Counted from the stretch's first letter, positions 8,986 through 19,146 are shown. The stretch is DNA of 64,000 nt from Pseudomonadota bacterium (GCA_018971485.1 JAGXAQ010000004.1:62001-126000), one strand, 5' to 3'. The notes: generated by a model not told the origin, from the sequence alone. A program made the numbers and translations.

Positions 8986-10974
8986 ATGCCCGAACCGACA
9001 CATCTGCTGTTTGGTGTACATATGCATCAACCAGCCGGCAATTTCGACCATGTAATGCATGATGCTCATGAACGTTGTTACCGCCCTTTTTTTGAGACGC
9101 TTTGGCAGTACCCTGATTTTAAGTTTGCTTTGCATGTTTCTGGATGGTTGCTTGGCTGGCTAAAAATTCACTATCCTGGTGATGTAAAACGCATCAAAAA
9201 TATGGTTAGGCGTGGACAGGTTGAGCTTTTTGGCGGCGGGGACACTGAACCTGTTCTGGCAGTAATTCCCTATAGGGATCGCTTGAGCCAGATTAATGCC
9301 CTCTCAAGACGGTTAGAGAATACCTTAGGCGCAACCCCCCGGGGCGCCTGGTTGACCGAGAGGGTTTGGGAAGCAACAGTCGTTCCCGCACTAAGTGACT
9401 GTGGCATCCTTTATACAACAGTTGACGATTATCATTTTCTTTGTTCGGGACTTGATAAGCGTGTGCTGAATGGCTATTACACCACTGAGGAAGATGGGCG
9501 TGTGCTGAATCTGTTTCCCATATCCCAAGAATTGCGTTACAAGATCCCCTTTTCTCAACCAGATGAAGCTGTTCTGGCTGTATCCGGGTTAGGTTGTGAT
9601 CGTTGCTCTGCAGCCGTTTACTTTGATGATATAGAAAAGTTTGGGATTTGGCCGGAAACCTGGGAGTGGGTGTACAAGGATAAATGGTTAAGTCGTTTTA
9701 TTGAGGGGGTGCTGGCTCATCCGGACATTCAGGTTTCACATTATTCGACTTTTGTAGGTCTTGTTCCTTCGCGGGGCATAATTTATCTGCCAACAACATC
9801 CTATATTGAAATGAATGAGTGGACGCTATCTAAAGAGCCGGCAGATCATTTTAATCGTTTGGTGGAGGAGTTGCGTCAGTCAGGGCGCTATGAAGAAGAT
9901 AAACCTTTTGTAAGGGGAGGGATCTGGAAAAACTTTTTTTCCCGCTATCCTGAATCAAACTGGATGCATAAACGCATGCTTGATCTGTCTTTAAGGCTTG
10001 AACGAGGAAAATATGGAAAAGATCATCCAGAGCTGATAGAGCTGCTGCATTTGTCCCAGACAAATGATGCCTATTGGCATGGCTTGTTTGGGGGGCTTTA
10101 TTTGCCCCATTTGCGTAGATCGTTGTTTGACGCTTTATTAAAGCTTGAGAAAAAGCTGGAACAGCTCGAAGGGTTGCCTGCAGGGATTGAATCCAGGGAT
10201 ATCGATCTCGACGGGCACAATGAAACACGTTTGCATAACTCCAGACTGGCCATCTGGATTCGTGAGGATACATCCGCAAGTATTCATGAGCTTGATGTCT
10301 ATGATTTAGACCATAATCTAGCTGATACCTTGAGCCGTAAACAGGAGCACTACTATCGGAAAATGCTTCTGCAAAAGAATGTGGCTCATGAAGGTATTGT
10401 TTCTGCCCATGATCGCATCAGTTTTAAGGATGAGATTACCCCTGAGGATATGGTTGAAGATTCCTTTTTGCGCACTTCCTTTAGAGATAGCTGTTTTGTT
10501 TCAGGCAAAGGCGCTCAGGCGGTTTTGTATGCCCCGGGATCTCAATTGAAGCACAAATTAAAGTATGAATCAGAGCAGCTGTGTAAATATTATTCCATTT
10601 CGGACAATGTGCTTAGGGTCCAATATGAATTTTTGCCTATCGAAGCTACATTTTCTACTTTGTTGAATCTGTCTATGCCTTCTTGTGGCGGGGCCGGAGG
10701 TCGGCTTGTTGTTCAGGGCGAAACGTTGGGGGGGCTGGGTGGATCTTACCATCTGAAAGAGTGTAACAGTTTTATTTTAGAAGATGATGAGTTGGGCGGG
10801 CGAATTTTCTTCTTCTTTTCAGAACCGTTACATATTTGGTTGGGCCCATATTTTACGGTGTCTCAATCAGAGGCAGGGTTTGAAAAAATTATGCAGGCTT
10901 TACAGATAACCCTCGAAAAAGAAATTCATGGTCAGTGCAGCTTAGAAATAAAAATGCTTTTTGAGAAAAAATGA
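8986..10974 (+). CDS. GH57 family 4-alpha-glucanotransferase-like enzyme
   Basis: GVHMHQPAGNF, GAWLTERVWE (catalytic Glu region of the Thermococcus-type enzyme); long C-terminal beta-rich region as in 4-alpha-glucanotransferases. Confidence 0.88.
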   Translation: MPEPTHLLFGVHMHQPAGNFDHVMHDAHERCYRPFFETLWQYPDFKFALHVSGWLLGWLKIHYPGDVKRIKNMVRRGQVELFGGGDTEPVLAVIPYRDRLSQINALSRRLENTLGATPRGAWLTERVWEATVVPALSDCGILYTTVDDYHFLCSGLDKRVLNGYYTTEEDGRVLNLFPISQELRYKIPFSQPDEAVLAVSGLGCDRCSAAVYFDDIEKFGIWPETWEWVYKDKWLSRFIEGVLAHPDIQVSHYSTFVGLVPSRGIIYLPTTSYIEMNEWTLSKEPADHFNRLVEELRQSGRYEEDKPFVRGGIWKNFFSRYPESNWMHKRMLDLSLRLERGKYGKDHPELIELLHLSQTNDAYWHGLFGGLYLPHLRRSLFDALLKLEKKLEQLEGLPAGIESRDIDLDGHNETRLHNSRLAIWIREDTSASIHELDVYDLDHNLADTLSRKQEHYYRKMLLQKNVAHEGIVSAHDRISFKDEITPEDMVEDSFLRTSFRDSCFVSGKGAQAVLYAPGSQLKHKLKYESEQLCKYYSISDNVLRVQYEFLPIEATFSTLLNLSMPSCGGAGGRLVVQGETLGGLGGSYHLKECNSFILEDDELGGRIFFFFSEPLHIWLGPYFTVSQSEAGFEKIMQALQITLEKEIHGQCSLEIKMLFEKK

Positions 10975-11033
10975 ATAGGCCGTAAGTTAGGAACTCCTGT
11001 TTTTAGGAGGTGTAAAATGTAGTTGGGCTGAAA

Positions 11034-12107
11034 TTAAATGGATTGACTATGTTGCTTGAGTGCCCATTCCACATGTTCACGAACGATTGCAGAAGAGTGA
11101 TTCATACGCATCTTTAAGCAGTTAATAATGTCAGGGTTGGAAGGAGCATTGCCTAATGCTACTGCTATGTTGCGTAACCATCGTTCATGGCCAATCCTGT
11201 AAATCGCTGATCCAGCAAGATTTCTTTTGAAAGTGGCTTCATTCCAAGAGAAAAGCTCGATTAGGGAAGCTGAATCCAGGCCATGACGGACCTGAAAATC
11301 GGCTACAGTGGTTGTTTTTGCAAATCGGTTCCATGGACAGGCAAGCTGACAGTCATCACATCCATAAATACGGTTACCTAGCAAGGGTCGAAGTGCTGTT
11401 GGAATGGAGCCGTGATGCTCAATGGTCAGGTAGGAGATGCATTTCCTGGCATCTAGCCGGTAAGGGGCAATGATGGCCCCGGTCGGGCAGATATCGATGC
11501 AGGCTGTGCATTGCCCACAATGTTCTTGTGCTGGTTTATCCGGTGACAAAGGAAGGTTTGTCACAATTTCGCCCAGAAAGAAAAGGGAACCCGCCTCCCG
11601 TGACAGTAAAAGCGTATGTTTTCCACGCCAGCCAAGACGCGTTTTTCGTGCCAGGGCTACTTCCATAACTGGAGCGCTGTCCGAGAAAATACGAAATGCA
11701 TAGCCCCCGATATTTCCTTGGATTTTTTTGACAAACCGATTTAATTTTTGGCGCATGACTTTATGGTAATCCCGACCAAGTGCATATCTTGATATATAGG
11801 CTGTTTCAGGATTGTTTAGAATGCCTTGTGCATCCTTGGCATCGGGCCAGTAATTCAGACGGCAAGAAATAATGGTAATTGCCCCAGGTACCAGTTCTGT
11901 TGGACGGGCCCGCATGGTGCCATGTTTTGACATATAATCCATGTCACCATGGAATCCTGATTCAAGCCATGATATCAGGCCGGCTTCTTCATGGCTTAGA
12001 TTGGTATCGGTGATTCCAATATGTGAAAATCCCAGGTCTGCTGCCCAGCCCCGGATATCTTGAGTGAGCTGATAACGGTCAATTTCTTTATCAGTTTTAG
12101 GAGACAT
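11034..12107 (-). CDS. queG: epoxyqueuosine reductase
   Basis: Two 4Fe-4S Cys motifs (CGQCTACIDICPTGAI, YGCDDCQLACPWN), GRDYHKVMRQKL; ORF track start is 12137, internal ATG at 12107. Confidence 0.95.
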   Translation of the reverse strand: MSPKTDKEIDRYQLTQDIRGWAADLGFSHIGITDTNLSHEEAGLISWLESGFHGDMDYMSKHGTMRARPTELVPGAITIISCRLNYWPDAKDAQGILNNPETAYISRYALGRDYHKVMRQKLNRFVKKIQGNIGGYAFRIFSDSAPVMEVALARKTRLGWRGKHTLLLSREAGSLFFLGEIVTNLPLSPDKPAQEHCGQCTACIDICPTGAIIAPYRLDARKCISYLTIEHHGSIPTALRPLLGNRIYGCDDCQLACPWNRFAKTTTVADFQVRHGLDSASLIELFSWNEATFKRNLAGSAIYRIGHERWLRNIAVALGNAPSNPDIINCLKMRMNHSSAIVREHVEWALKQHSQSI

Positions 12108-12579
12108 GAGGTTAAAGTTCGTGGAAACGTCAACCATTATACGTGAAATTGTGAGTGAAACAGAGATGCGGGACTTAGGGGGTTATCTTGCAGAAATACT
12201 GCGGCCTGGTCATATTGTTGCACTTAGGGGGCCATTAGGAGCCGGGAAAACAACCCTTGTCAGGGCTATTCTCTGGGCTAAGGGGATTAAAGGCCCCGTG
12301 CGTAGCCCAACCTATACACTGGTTGAAAGCTATATGATATGCGGGGTAAACTTACACCATTTTGATTTTTATCGATTTAGCGAACCGGCTGAACTTGAGG
12401 AAGCGGGTTTTCGTGAATGTTTTTCTGACTCCAGTATCTGTTTGGTTGAGTGGCCGGAAAATGCAACAGGGTTTTTACCTCAAGCTGACTTGACCATACG
12501 AATTGAATATATGGAAAAAGGTCGCAGAATCTATTTGACTTCCAATACGGTTAACTTGGATTTATTGAGGCATATTTAA
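12106..12579 (+). CDS. tsaE: tRNA threonylcarbamoyladenosine biosynthesis ATPase TsaE
   Basis: LRGPLGAGKTTLVRAIL P-loop, SPTYTLVESY, LHHFDFYR, VEWPE. Confidence 0.95.
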   Translation: MRLKFVETSTIIREIVSETEMRDLGGYLAEILRPGHIVALRGPLGAGKTTLVRAILWAKGIKGPVRSPTYTLVESYMICGVNLHHFDFYRFSEPAELEEAGFRECFSDSSICLVEWPENATGFLPQADLTIRIEYMEKGRRIYLTSNTVNLDLLRHI

Positions 12580-12597
12580 AGTTAAGAGGGGAAACTG

Positions 12598-13821
12598 TTG
12601 GGATTCAGGTGGATATTATTCTGTTTCGGGTTACTATTTATAGTCCCTGCCTCTCATGCTGAAAACTTGGTTAAGGCTGTCCGAATATGGCCTTCCCCTG
12701 TTTATACCCGTATCGTTATTGAATCGAGCCATCCCATACCGTATCACCTGTTCAAACTGCAGAATCCACAGCGGGTTGTGCTGGATTTGCATCAGGTAAA
12801 GTTTCGGGGTGTAATTGAAACGCTTCCTGCCTTACTTAATTCAAATAACCCTGATATTAGTGAAATACGGGTTGGCCGTTTTAACCCCGAAACTGTTCGT
12901 ATTGTGCTGGCCATAAAGCATCCTGTAGAACCTGTTCTGGCGAATTTGAAGCCTATTGCCAATTATGGATATCGGCTTGTGTTGGATATTTACCCCAAGC
13001 AACCTATGGATGCTATTGCGCGTTTGGCCTTACCAGGTAATGTTTCGCCAGCTCGTGAACTACCTCCTTCTGTTCGGGAGGAACCCCCTCATATGGCTAC
13101 GCAGCATGATATTATTGTTGCCATTGATCCAGGGCACGGGGGAGAAGATCCAGGGGCACATGGCCCGGATGGGGTTCTGGAAAAGAATGTGACTTTAGCA
13201 ATTGCCTATAAGCTGAAGGCAGCCATTGATAGGCTCCCTGGCATGAAAGCTGAATTGACTCGAACAGGGGATTATTATGTTCCTTTACAGATGCGTGTGA
13301 TAGAGGCCCATAAGATGCATGCTGATTTATTTGTATCAATCCATGCCAATTCCCAGCCTTACGGAGATAGTGCGACAGGCACTGCGGTATATGCATTATC
13401 TGAGCACGGGGCAACAAGCGCCGCGGCACGGTTGCTGGCGAGAAATGAGAATTCTTCAGATAGTATTGGAGGGGTAACATTACCCATGCATGATACTGAT
13501 CTGGCTAAAACGCTTGTTAATCTGGAGCAATCTGCAACGATAGATGATAGTATCAAATTAGGAAATGACGTGCTGTCGAAGGTAGAAAAATTTCATTCTC
13601 TGCACTACAAGAGAGTGCAGCAGGCAGCTTTTGTTGTTTTGAAATCGTTGGATATTCCTTCCATTCTTGTTGAGACAGCCTTTATTAGTAACCCAGTTGA
13701 GGAAGCAAGATTAAATAGCCCGGTCTTTCAGAAGGAAATGGCCCGTGCGATAGCTCATGGGCTCTATAAATATGTTCAGTCAGATCCTTCCTTTGACCAG
13801 CAATTAGCGAATAACCAATAG
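12598..13821 (+). CDS. N-acetylmuramoyl-L-alanine amidase with N-terminal AMIN domain (AmiB/AmiC type)
   Basis: Signal peptide, AMIN-like region, IVAIDPGHGGEDPGAHG, SIHANSQPY, SILVETAFISNP; TTG start. Confidence 0.94.
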   Translation: MGFRWILFCFGLLFIVPASHAENLVKAVRIWPSPVYTRIVIESSHPIPYHLFKLQNPQRVVLDLHQVKFRGVIETLPALLNSNNPDISEIRVGRFNPETVRIVLAIKHPVEPVLANLKPIANYGYRLVLDIYPKQPMDAIARLALPGNVSPARELPPSVREEPPHMATQHDIIVAIDPGHGGEDPGAHGPDGVLEKNVTLAIAYKLKAAIDRLPGMKAELTRTGDYYVPLQMRVIEAHKMHADLFVSIHANSQPYGDSATGTAVYALSEHGATSAAARLLARNENSSDSIGGVTLPMHDTDLAKTLVNLEQSATIDDSIKLGNDVLSKVEKFHSLHYKRVQQAAFVVLKSLDIPSILVETAFISNPVEEARLNSPVFQKEMARAIAHGLYKYVQSDPSFDQQLANNQ

Positions 13822-13876
13822 AGCAGCATAGATGTTCAGGATGTTTTCCTTTGTATTTTTAATGGGTAACTAAATC

Positions 13877-15625
13877 ATGCCGATGATTCGGGAACTGCCT
13901 GATATCTTGATTAACCAGATCTCAGCTGGTGAAGTTGTTGATAGGCCGGCATCAGCGTTGAAAGAGCTTCTTGAAAACAGCCTGGATGCTGGAGCTAGCC
14001 GTATAGATGTCGTTCTTCGCGAAGGAGGAATAGATCAGATTTGTGTCCATGACAATGGAGTTGGAATTGATTCGTCCGATCTCCCCTTAGCCTTGTCTCG
14101 TCATGCGACGAGTAAAATTGTGTCCCCTGCCGATTTAGAAAACATAACCAGTATGGGGTTTCGTGGAGAGGCGCTGGCTTCAATTGCCTCGGTGTCCCAT
14201 CTGGTGCTGGTGAGTCGAACTGCTGCTGATTCCCATGCTTATATGATTGAAGGAAAGGGAGGTGTGGTGAGTAGTGTGCGTCCGGCTGCACTTGCTTCTG
14301 GAACCCGAATTGAAGTTTCGGATATTTATTTTAATACACCTGCCAGAAAAAAGTTTCTGCGTGGTGCCAGTACAGAATTTGGCCATGGGAAAACTGTTTT
14401 TTTGAGGGTAGCGCTTTCCAGACCTGATGTTAGTTTTAGTTTGGTTCATAATCAAAAGCTTCAGGTTAAGCTTTCGGTGAGCAAGGATGCTTTAGCGGAT
14501 CGTGTTCGGGAGGTATTGGGGCAGGATTTTTTTGACGAGTCGCTTGAGATTAATGAAACAGTGGGTGGTATGCGAATTTATGGGTTTATTGCCCGACCAA
14601 CTTACTCAAAAGCCCGAAGAGACGGACAATACATTTATGTGAACGGGCGTTTTGTGCGGGATAAGCTAATTATCCACGCATTACGTCAGGCTTATGCTGA
14701 TGTATTGCATCATGATTGCTATCCCGTCTATGTGCTGTACTTGACGCTCCCTTATGATCAGGTGGATGTCAATGTCCATCCTGCAAAGACTGAAGTTCGA
14801 TTTCGTAATGCAAATCTGGTCCATCAATTCGTTTTTCATGCTTTGGAAAAGGCTTTGTCCGTTTCGATGCAGATTAATTATTCGGTTCCTGTTGCCGCAT
14901 CAGCTTTGATTGATCGACACATAGGGAATCAGGTGCAACAGTTTATGTCTTTCCCGGCTGAACAGGGGGAATTTTATGCCCCTCTGTTTTCTGTTCCAAA
15001 AGAAGAAAATCATATGGCTGGCATTGTTGCGATGGAAGAAGATTTTCCTCTTGGCTACGCAATAGCTCAATTGCATGAGATTTATATTCTATCCCAGAAT
15101 AAAAACGGGTTGATAATTGTTGACATGCATGCTGCACATGAACGAATTTTATATGAGCGGTTAAAACAGGCTCTGGATGATAATTTAATCCAGATGCAGT
15201 CATTGCTGGTTCCCTTGTCATTTCAGGCTACACCCCAGGAAATGGAGTTGGTCGAGTCTCAACCTGAAACCTTGTACACACTTGGTTTTGATATTGCGAG
15301 GCTTTCTCCATCTATGCTTGCGATTCGGGGGGTGCCAAGTTTGCTTGCTGAATCGGATATAGTGGATTTGGTTCGAAATGTTCTGGGAGAAATTGAACAT
15401 TATGGCTCCAGCCGTGTAGTTGAGGAACAAAGAAATACACTGCTTGCTACCATGGCATGTCATGGGGCTGTTCGAGCGAACCGCCATTTGTCCTTGCATG
15501 AAATGAATGCCCTGTTGAGAGATATGGAAAGGACTGAGCGTTCGGGGCAGTGTAATCATGGTCGGCCCACTTGGCATGAATTTTCTATTGCTGAAATAGA
15601 TCGCTTGTTTATGAGGGGTAAATAG
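13877..15625 (+). CDS. mutL: DNA mismatch repair protein MutL
   Basis: IRELPDILINQISAGEVVDRPASALKELLENSLDAGA, GFRGEALASIASV. Confidence 0.98.
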   Translation: MPMIRELPDILINQISAGEVVDRPASALKELLENSLDAGASRIDVVLREGGIDQICVHDNGVGIDSSDLPLALSRHATSKIVSPADLENITSMGFRGEALASIASVSHLVLVSRTAADSHAYMIEGKGGVVSSVRPAALASGTRIEVSDIYFNTPARKKFLRGASTEFGHGKTVFLRVALSRPDVSFSLVHNQKLQVKLSVSKDALADRVREVLGQDFFDESLEINETVGGMRIYGFIARPTYSKARRDGQYIYVNGRFVRDKLIIHALRQAYADVLHHDCYPVYVLYLTLPYDQVDVNVHPAKTEVRFRNANLVHQFVFHALEKALSVSMQINYSVPVAASALIDRHIGNQVQQFMSFPAEQGEFYAPLFSVPKEENHMAGIVAMEEDFPLGYAIAQLHEIYILSQNKNGLIIVDMHAAHERILYERLKQALDDNLIQMQSLLVPLSFQATPQEMELVESQPETLYTLGFDIARLSPSMLAIRGVPSLLAESDIVDLVRNVLGEIEHYGSSRVVEEQRNTLLATMACHGAVRANRHLSLHEMNALLRDMERTERSGQCNHGRPTWHEFSIAEIDRLFMRGK

Positions 15626-16566
15626 TGGCGACTCCCATTGTCATGCTGATGGGGCCTACTGCAGCTGGGAAAACCCAGGTAGCACTTGAAATAGCAAAGA
15701 GATTGCCTGTTGAAATTGTGAGTGTGGATTCGGCGAATGTATATTCGCAGATGAACATTGGAACAGCCAAGCCGGATTCAGTCCTACGCCAGCTTGTCCC
15801 ACATCATCTTATTGATATTATTTCACCCGTTGAAGCTTACTCCGCAGCTCGGTTTAGGCAAGAAGCGATAGAGACTATTGATGCTATTCATGTAAGAGGT
15901 CGGATCCCATTGCTGGTGGGGGGTACTTTTTTTTACTTTAACGCTCTCCAAAAGGGAATCCATGATCTTCCTGTCACACAACCTATTGTTCGTTTACAGA
16001 TAGAGCAGGAAGCGAAACTGCAAGGCTGGCCTGCAATGCACCGCCGCTTACAGGGTATTGATCCGGCCATGGCAGAAAAATTGAATCGTCATGATGGTCA
16101 ACGAATCGGGCGGGCACTCGAGATTTATGAGCAAAGTGGCTATCCCATGAGCGAATGGTTGGCCAAACCCGTATATAATTCATTTGATTATCCAACGATA
16201 CGTCTTGTCTTGGAGCCGGAAATCCGTAATGTGCTTCATGAACGGATTGCGGTGAGGTTTCGAAATATGTTGACTGCTGGTCTTGTCGATGAGCTTCAAG
16301 GGTTAAAAAAATGTTATGAATTGCATGAGTCTATGCCCAGTATGCGCTGTGTAGGGTACCGCCAGGCTTGGAAATATTTGGATGGATTAATTGATTTCAA
16401 GGAGATGGAAGAGGCTGGAATTGCCGCTACCCGGCAACTGGCAAGAAGACAGTTGACCTGGCTTCGTTCCATGAAAGATGTCAATCGAGTCAACTGTTTT
16501 GATGAAAATGTTGTTGAAAAAAGTTATCAGCTTGTTCTGCAGGCGCTTGACAGGATTAAGGGCTGA
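15625..16566 (+). CDS. miaA: tRNA dimethylallyltransferase
   Basis: MGPTAAGKTQVALEIA, VSVDSANVYSQMNIGTAKP, VGGTFFYFNAL; 1-bp overlap with mutL. Confidence 0.97.
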   Translation: MATPIVMLMGPTAAGKTQVALEIAKRLPVEIVSVDSANVYSQMNIGTAKPDSVLRQLVPHHLIDIISPVEAYSAARFRQEAIETIDAIHVRGRIPLLVGGTFFYFNALQKGIHDLPVTQPIVRLQIEQEAKLQGWPAMHRRLQGIDPAMAEKLNRHDGQRIGRALEIYEQSGYPMSEWLAKPVYNSFDYPTIRLVLEPEIRNVLHERIAVRFRNMLTAGLVDELQGLKKCYELHESMPSMRCVGYRQAWKYLDGLIDFKEMEEAGIAATRQLARRQLTWLRSMKDVNRVNCFDENVVEKSYQLVLQALDRIKG

Positions 16567-16587
16567 ATTAAGAAGGATAACCGGAAG

Positions 16588-16596
16588 TTATCCACA
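16588..16596 (+). promoter_or_regulatory. DnaA box, TTATCCACA
   Basis: Perfect match to TTATNCACA. Confidence 0.7.
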
Positions 16597-16772
16597 TTTT
16601 GTTTTTTAGAGCCAAGAGGATGAAAGAATAATTCCTGTGGGCTCAGGTTTTGAGTAATAGCATTTGTTTTTATGTAAAACAGGTAGTTAAAAAGAAATTT
16701 AAGACATCTTCATTCAATTCCCATGTTAATGAATTTGCATAGTCCACTGGTTAAATGAGAGCGCAGATCAAG

Positions 16773-16781
16773 TTATGCACA
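16773..16781 (+). promoter_or_regulatory. DnaA box, TTATGCACA
   Basis: Perfect match to TTATNCACA. Confidence 0.65.
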
Positions 16782-16784
16782 AGA

Positions 16785-16793
16785 TTATCCACA
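16785..16793 (+). promoter_or_regulatory. DnaA box, TTATCCACA
   Basis: Perfect match to TTATNCACA, 3 bp after the previous box, same orientation. Confidence 0.7.
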
Positions 16794-17095
16794 GTTTGTA
16801 TTAAACATAAAGAAACAAGCTGGCGTGTTATTTTTATTGTTATTGTAAGATTTGAGTAAGGTTAACATAGTTTTCCAGATTAGATCCAGTTTTTTTTATA
16901 AAAAAATAATCATATTTATCTATATGATTTTAATATATTAAAATGATACCAGTCTAAATGCCTGGATTAGATCTGTGAGGATAGCAAGGGACGGTGTTTA
17001 TGGGTATCAAGGAGCTGTTTTTCAGCTAGAAATAATAGCCTTGCCTAATTTTTTCTGGGCGACTAAAGTTCTGCTATTGTTAAATTGAAGGAGAG

Positions 17096-17707
17096 TTGAA
17101 ATTGTTGTCGATGATTGCGGCTGCTGGTTGGCCAATTTGGCCTCTTATTTGTGCTTCCATCATTGCGCTAGCTATTATTGGAGAAAGGATCTGGTCACTT
17201 AATCGCAGCGAGCTTGCTCCTTCCGGGTTATGTGCCGAGATTGAGGATGCGGTGGGCAAAGGTAAAGTGAATGAGCAGATGATTGAAGCCCTGGCCCATC
17301 ATTCTCCGTTGGGTCGCGTGTTAGCTGCAGGGGTTCGTAACATGAATGCCCCGCGTGAAGTCATGAAAGACGCGATTGAAGATGCGGGAAGGGTGGAAGC
17401 ATATGCTTTGGAGCGATATCTGGCTACCCTGGGCACTATTGCTTCAGTTAGCCCGTTGCTAGGGTTATTGGGTACGGTTATTGGTATGGTGGATATTTTT
17501 GGTGCCTTGACGCCACAGGGTTCTAGCCCCGCCATATTGGCCCAAGGAATTTCGGTTGCGCTTTATAATACTGCGATGGGGCTAATAGTAGCGATTCCCA
17601 GCTTGATTTTTTATCGTTATTTTCGTCAAAAGGTAGCCGGTATAGTTCTGGATATGGAAACACAGGCTGTTCGTTTGGTAGAAGTTGTGCACTGTCCACA
17701 GGGTTAA
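17096..17707 (+). CDS. exbB: MotA/TolQ/ExbB proton channel family protein
   Basis: ATLGTIASVSPLLGLLGTVIGMVDIF, ISVALYNTAMGLIVAIPSLIFYRYF; TTG start. Confidence 0.93.
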   Translation: MKLLSMIAAAGWPIWPLICASIIALAIIGERIWSLNRSELAPSGLCAEIEDAVGKGKVNEQMIEALAHHSPLGRVLAAGVRNMNAPREVMKDAIEDAGRVEAYALERYLATLGTIASVSPLLGLLGTVIGMVDIFGALTPQGSSPAILAQGISVALYNTAMGLIVAIPSLIFYRYFRQKVAGIVLDMETQAVRLVEVVHCPQG

Positions 17708-17709
17708 CT

Positions 17710-18114
17710 ATGCATTTTCAGAGAATACTGGTAAAAGAAGAGCCTGAAGTTAATCTAATCCCCATGATTGATGTTCTGCTGGTTATACTTTTGTTTCTGA
17801 TGGTGACAACAACTTTTAGTAAAATGGGTGAGTTGTCTATTGTTTTGCCTAAGGCTTCAATGGCACAAAGTCAAAAGTCGCAGTCCCTTCATGTTGTTAT
17901 TGATCGTAATGGACAGGTCACGATTCAGGGGCATATTCCCCAGGTTCCTTTGTCGAAGGCATTAAAAAATGCTGCTAAGGGAAATCCGGCTATGGTTGTG
18001 ATAATTGATGCTGACGCCAGAACTACGCAACAGGCTGTGATTACGGTTATGGAAGCTGCAAGGCAAGCTGGCCTGGATCATATTGCTTTTGCCATTCGTC
18101 AAACGCGATCTTAG
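17710..18114 (+). CDS. exbD: ExbD/TolR family biopolymer transporter
   Basis: EVNLIPMIDVLLVILLFLMVTTTF. Confidence 0.95.
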   Translation: MHFQRILVKEEPEVNLIPMIDVLLVILLFLMVTTTFSKMGELSIVLPKASMAQSQKSQSLHVVIDRNGQVTIQGHIPQVPLSKALKNAAKGNPAMVVIIDADARTTQQAVITVMEAARQAGLDHIAFAIRQTRS

Positions 18115-18120
18115 CAGTCT

Positions 18121-19146
18121 ATGTCCAATTATCATTTGCGTGTTGAATCCTGGTTCATGAGGTTGTGGCATAAACATAGTTTGTGGTCGCTTTTGTTTGT
18201 ACCGGTTGCCTTGATATTCCTGGTAATTATTGCAACACGGCGTAAAGCGTATGGTTTGAATTTATTTAAGGTGCAACATCTACCTGTTCCGGTAATTGTG
18301 ATAGGAAACATTACGGTGGGGGGTACTGGGAAAACCCCCTTAATTTTATGGCTTGTCACTTTTTTTATGAACAGGGGTATTTTGGTTGGAGTCATCAGCC
18401 GAGGTTATGGACGTAGAACCCATGGTGTTGTTCTGGTTAAGCCGGAGATGTCATTTAGAGATTGTGGTGATGAGCCTTGGCTGATTTACCAGAAAACCGG
18501 ATGTCCTGTCGCGGTTGGAGAAGACAGGGTTGCAGCGGCGAAGGTTCTTTTGCAGGCTTATCCGCATGTCCAGATTATTTTAAGTGACGATGGAATGCAG
18601 CACTATCGTTTGTTTCGTGATATCGAAGTTCTGGTTGTGGATGGCAAAAGGCGGTTTGGCAACAATCTTTTACTGCCAGCAGGCCCTTTGCGGGAATTGT
18701 CTTCTCGTGTTACGTCAGTTGATGCGGTTGTAGTTAATGGACGGCAGGCCTATATTCTGCATGACAAGACGTATTGCATGCAGCTTGTAGGCGATATGTT
18801 TTATAATCTGGCTCAACCCAGTCAGTACTGTGGAGTAGAGCAATTTAAGGGTAAAACAATTCATGCGGTTGCAGGAATAGGTAACCCACAGCGATTTTTT
18901 GATGCTTTGATGGAAAAAGGGCTAAACATCATACCCCATATTTATCCGGATCATTATGAATATCAATCTGAGGATCTCGGGCAATTGGAAGGGGAAATTC
19001 TTATGACGGAGAAGGATGCGGTCAAGTGCCAGCATTTTGCACAAGATCGATTTTGGGTATTTCCTGTTCGTGTCAGTATTGATGAAGAGTTTGGCTTATT
19101 TATTTTAGAAAAGACGAGAACATTATATGGATCCAAAGCTGATTGA
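18121..19146 (+). CDS. lpxK: tetraacyldisaccharide 4'-kinase
   Basis: [44 protein letters not shown]. Confidence 0.96.
   Translation: MSNYHLRVESWFMRLWHKHSLWSLLFVPVALIFLVIIATRRKAYGLNLFKVQHLPVPVIVIGNITVGGTGKTPLILWLVTFFMNRGILVGVISRGYGRRTHGVVLVKPEMSFRDCGDEPWLIYQKTGCPVAVGEDRVAAAKVLLQAYPHVQIILSDDGMQHYRLFRDIEVLVVDGKRRFGNNLLLPAGPLRELSSRVTSVDAVVVNGRQAYILHDKTYCMQLVGDMFYNLAQPSQYCGVEQFKGKTIHAVAGIGNPQRFFDALMEKGLNIIPHIYPDHYEYQSEDLGQLEGEILMTEKDAVKCQHFAQDRFWVFPVRVSIDEEFGLFILEKTRTLYGSKAD

Noticed and set aside
9851-10279. 142-aa minus-strand ORF in the second GH57 gene
   Set aside because: Antisense shadow, no domain, conflicts with a strong CDS.
10994-11009. CTCCT-GTTTTT-AGGAG hairpin between GH57 and queG
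   Set aside because: Short 5-bp stem without a T-tract; not strong enough to call a terminator.
16567-17095. Calling this region the chromosomal oriC outright
   Set aside because: No strand switch of genes and no evident GC-skew change across it; no dnaA/dnaN/gidA/rpmH nearby. Reported only as a DnaA-box cluster.
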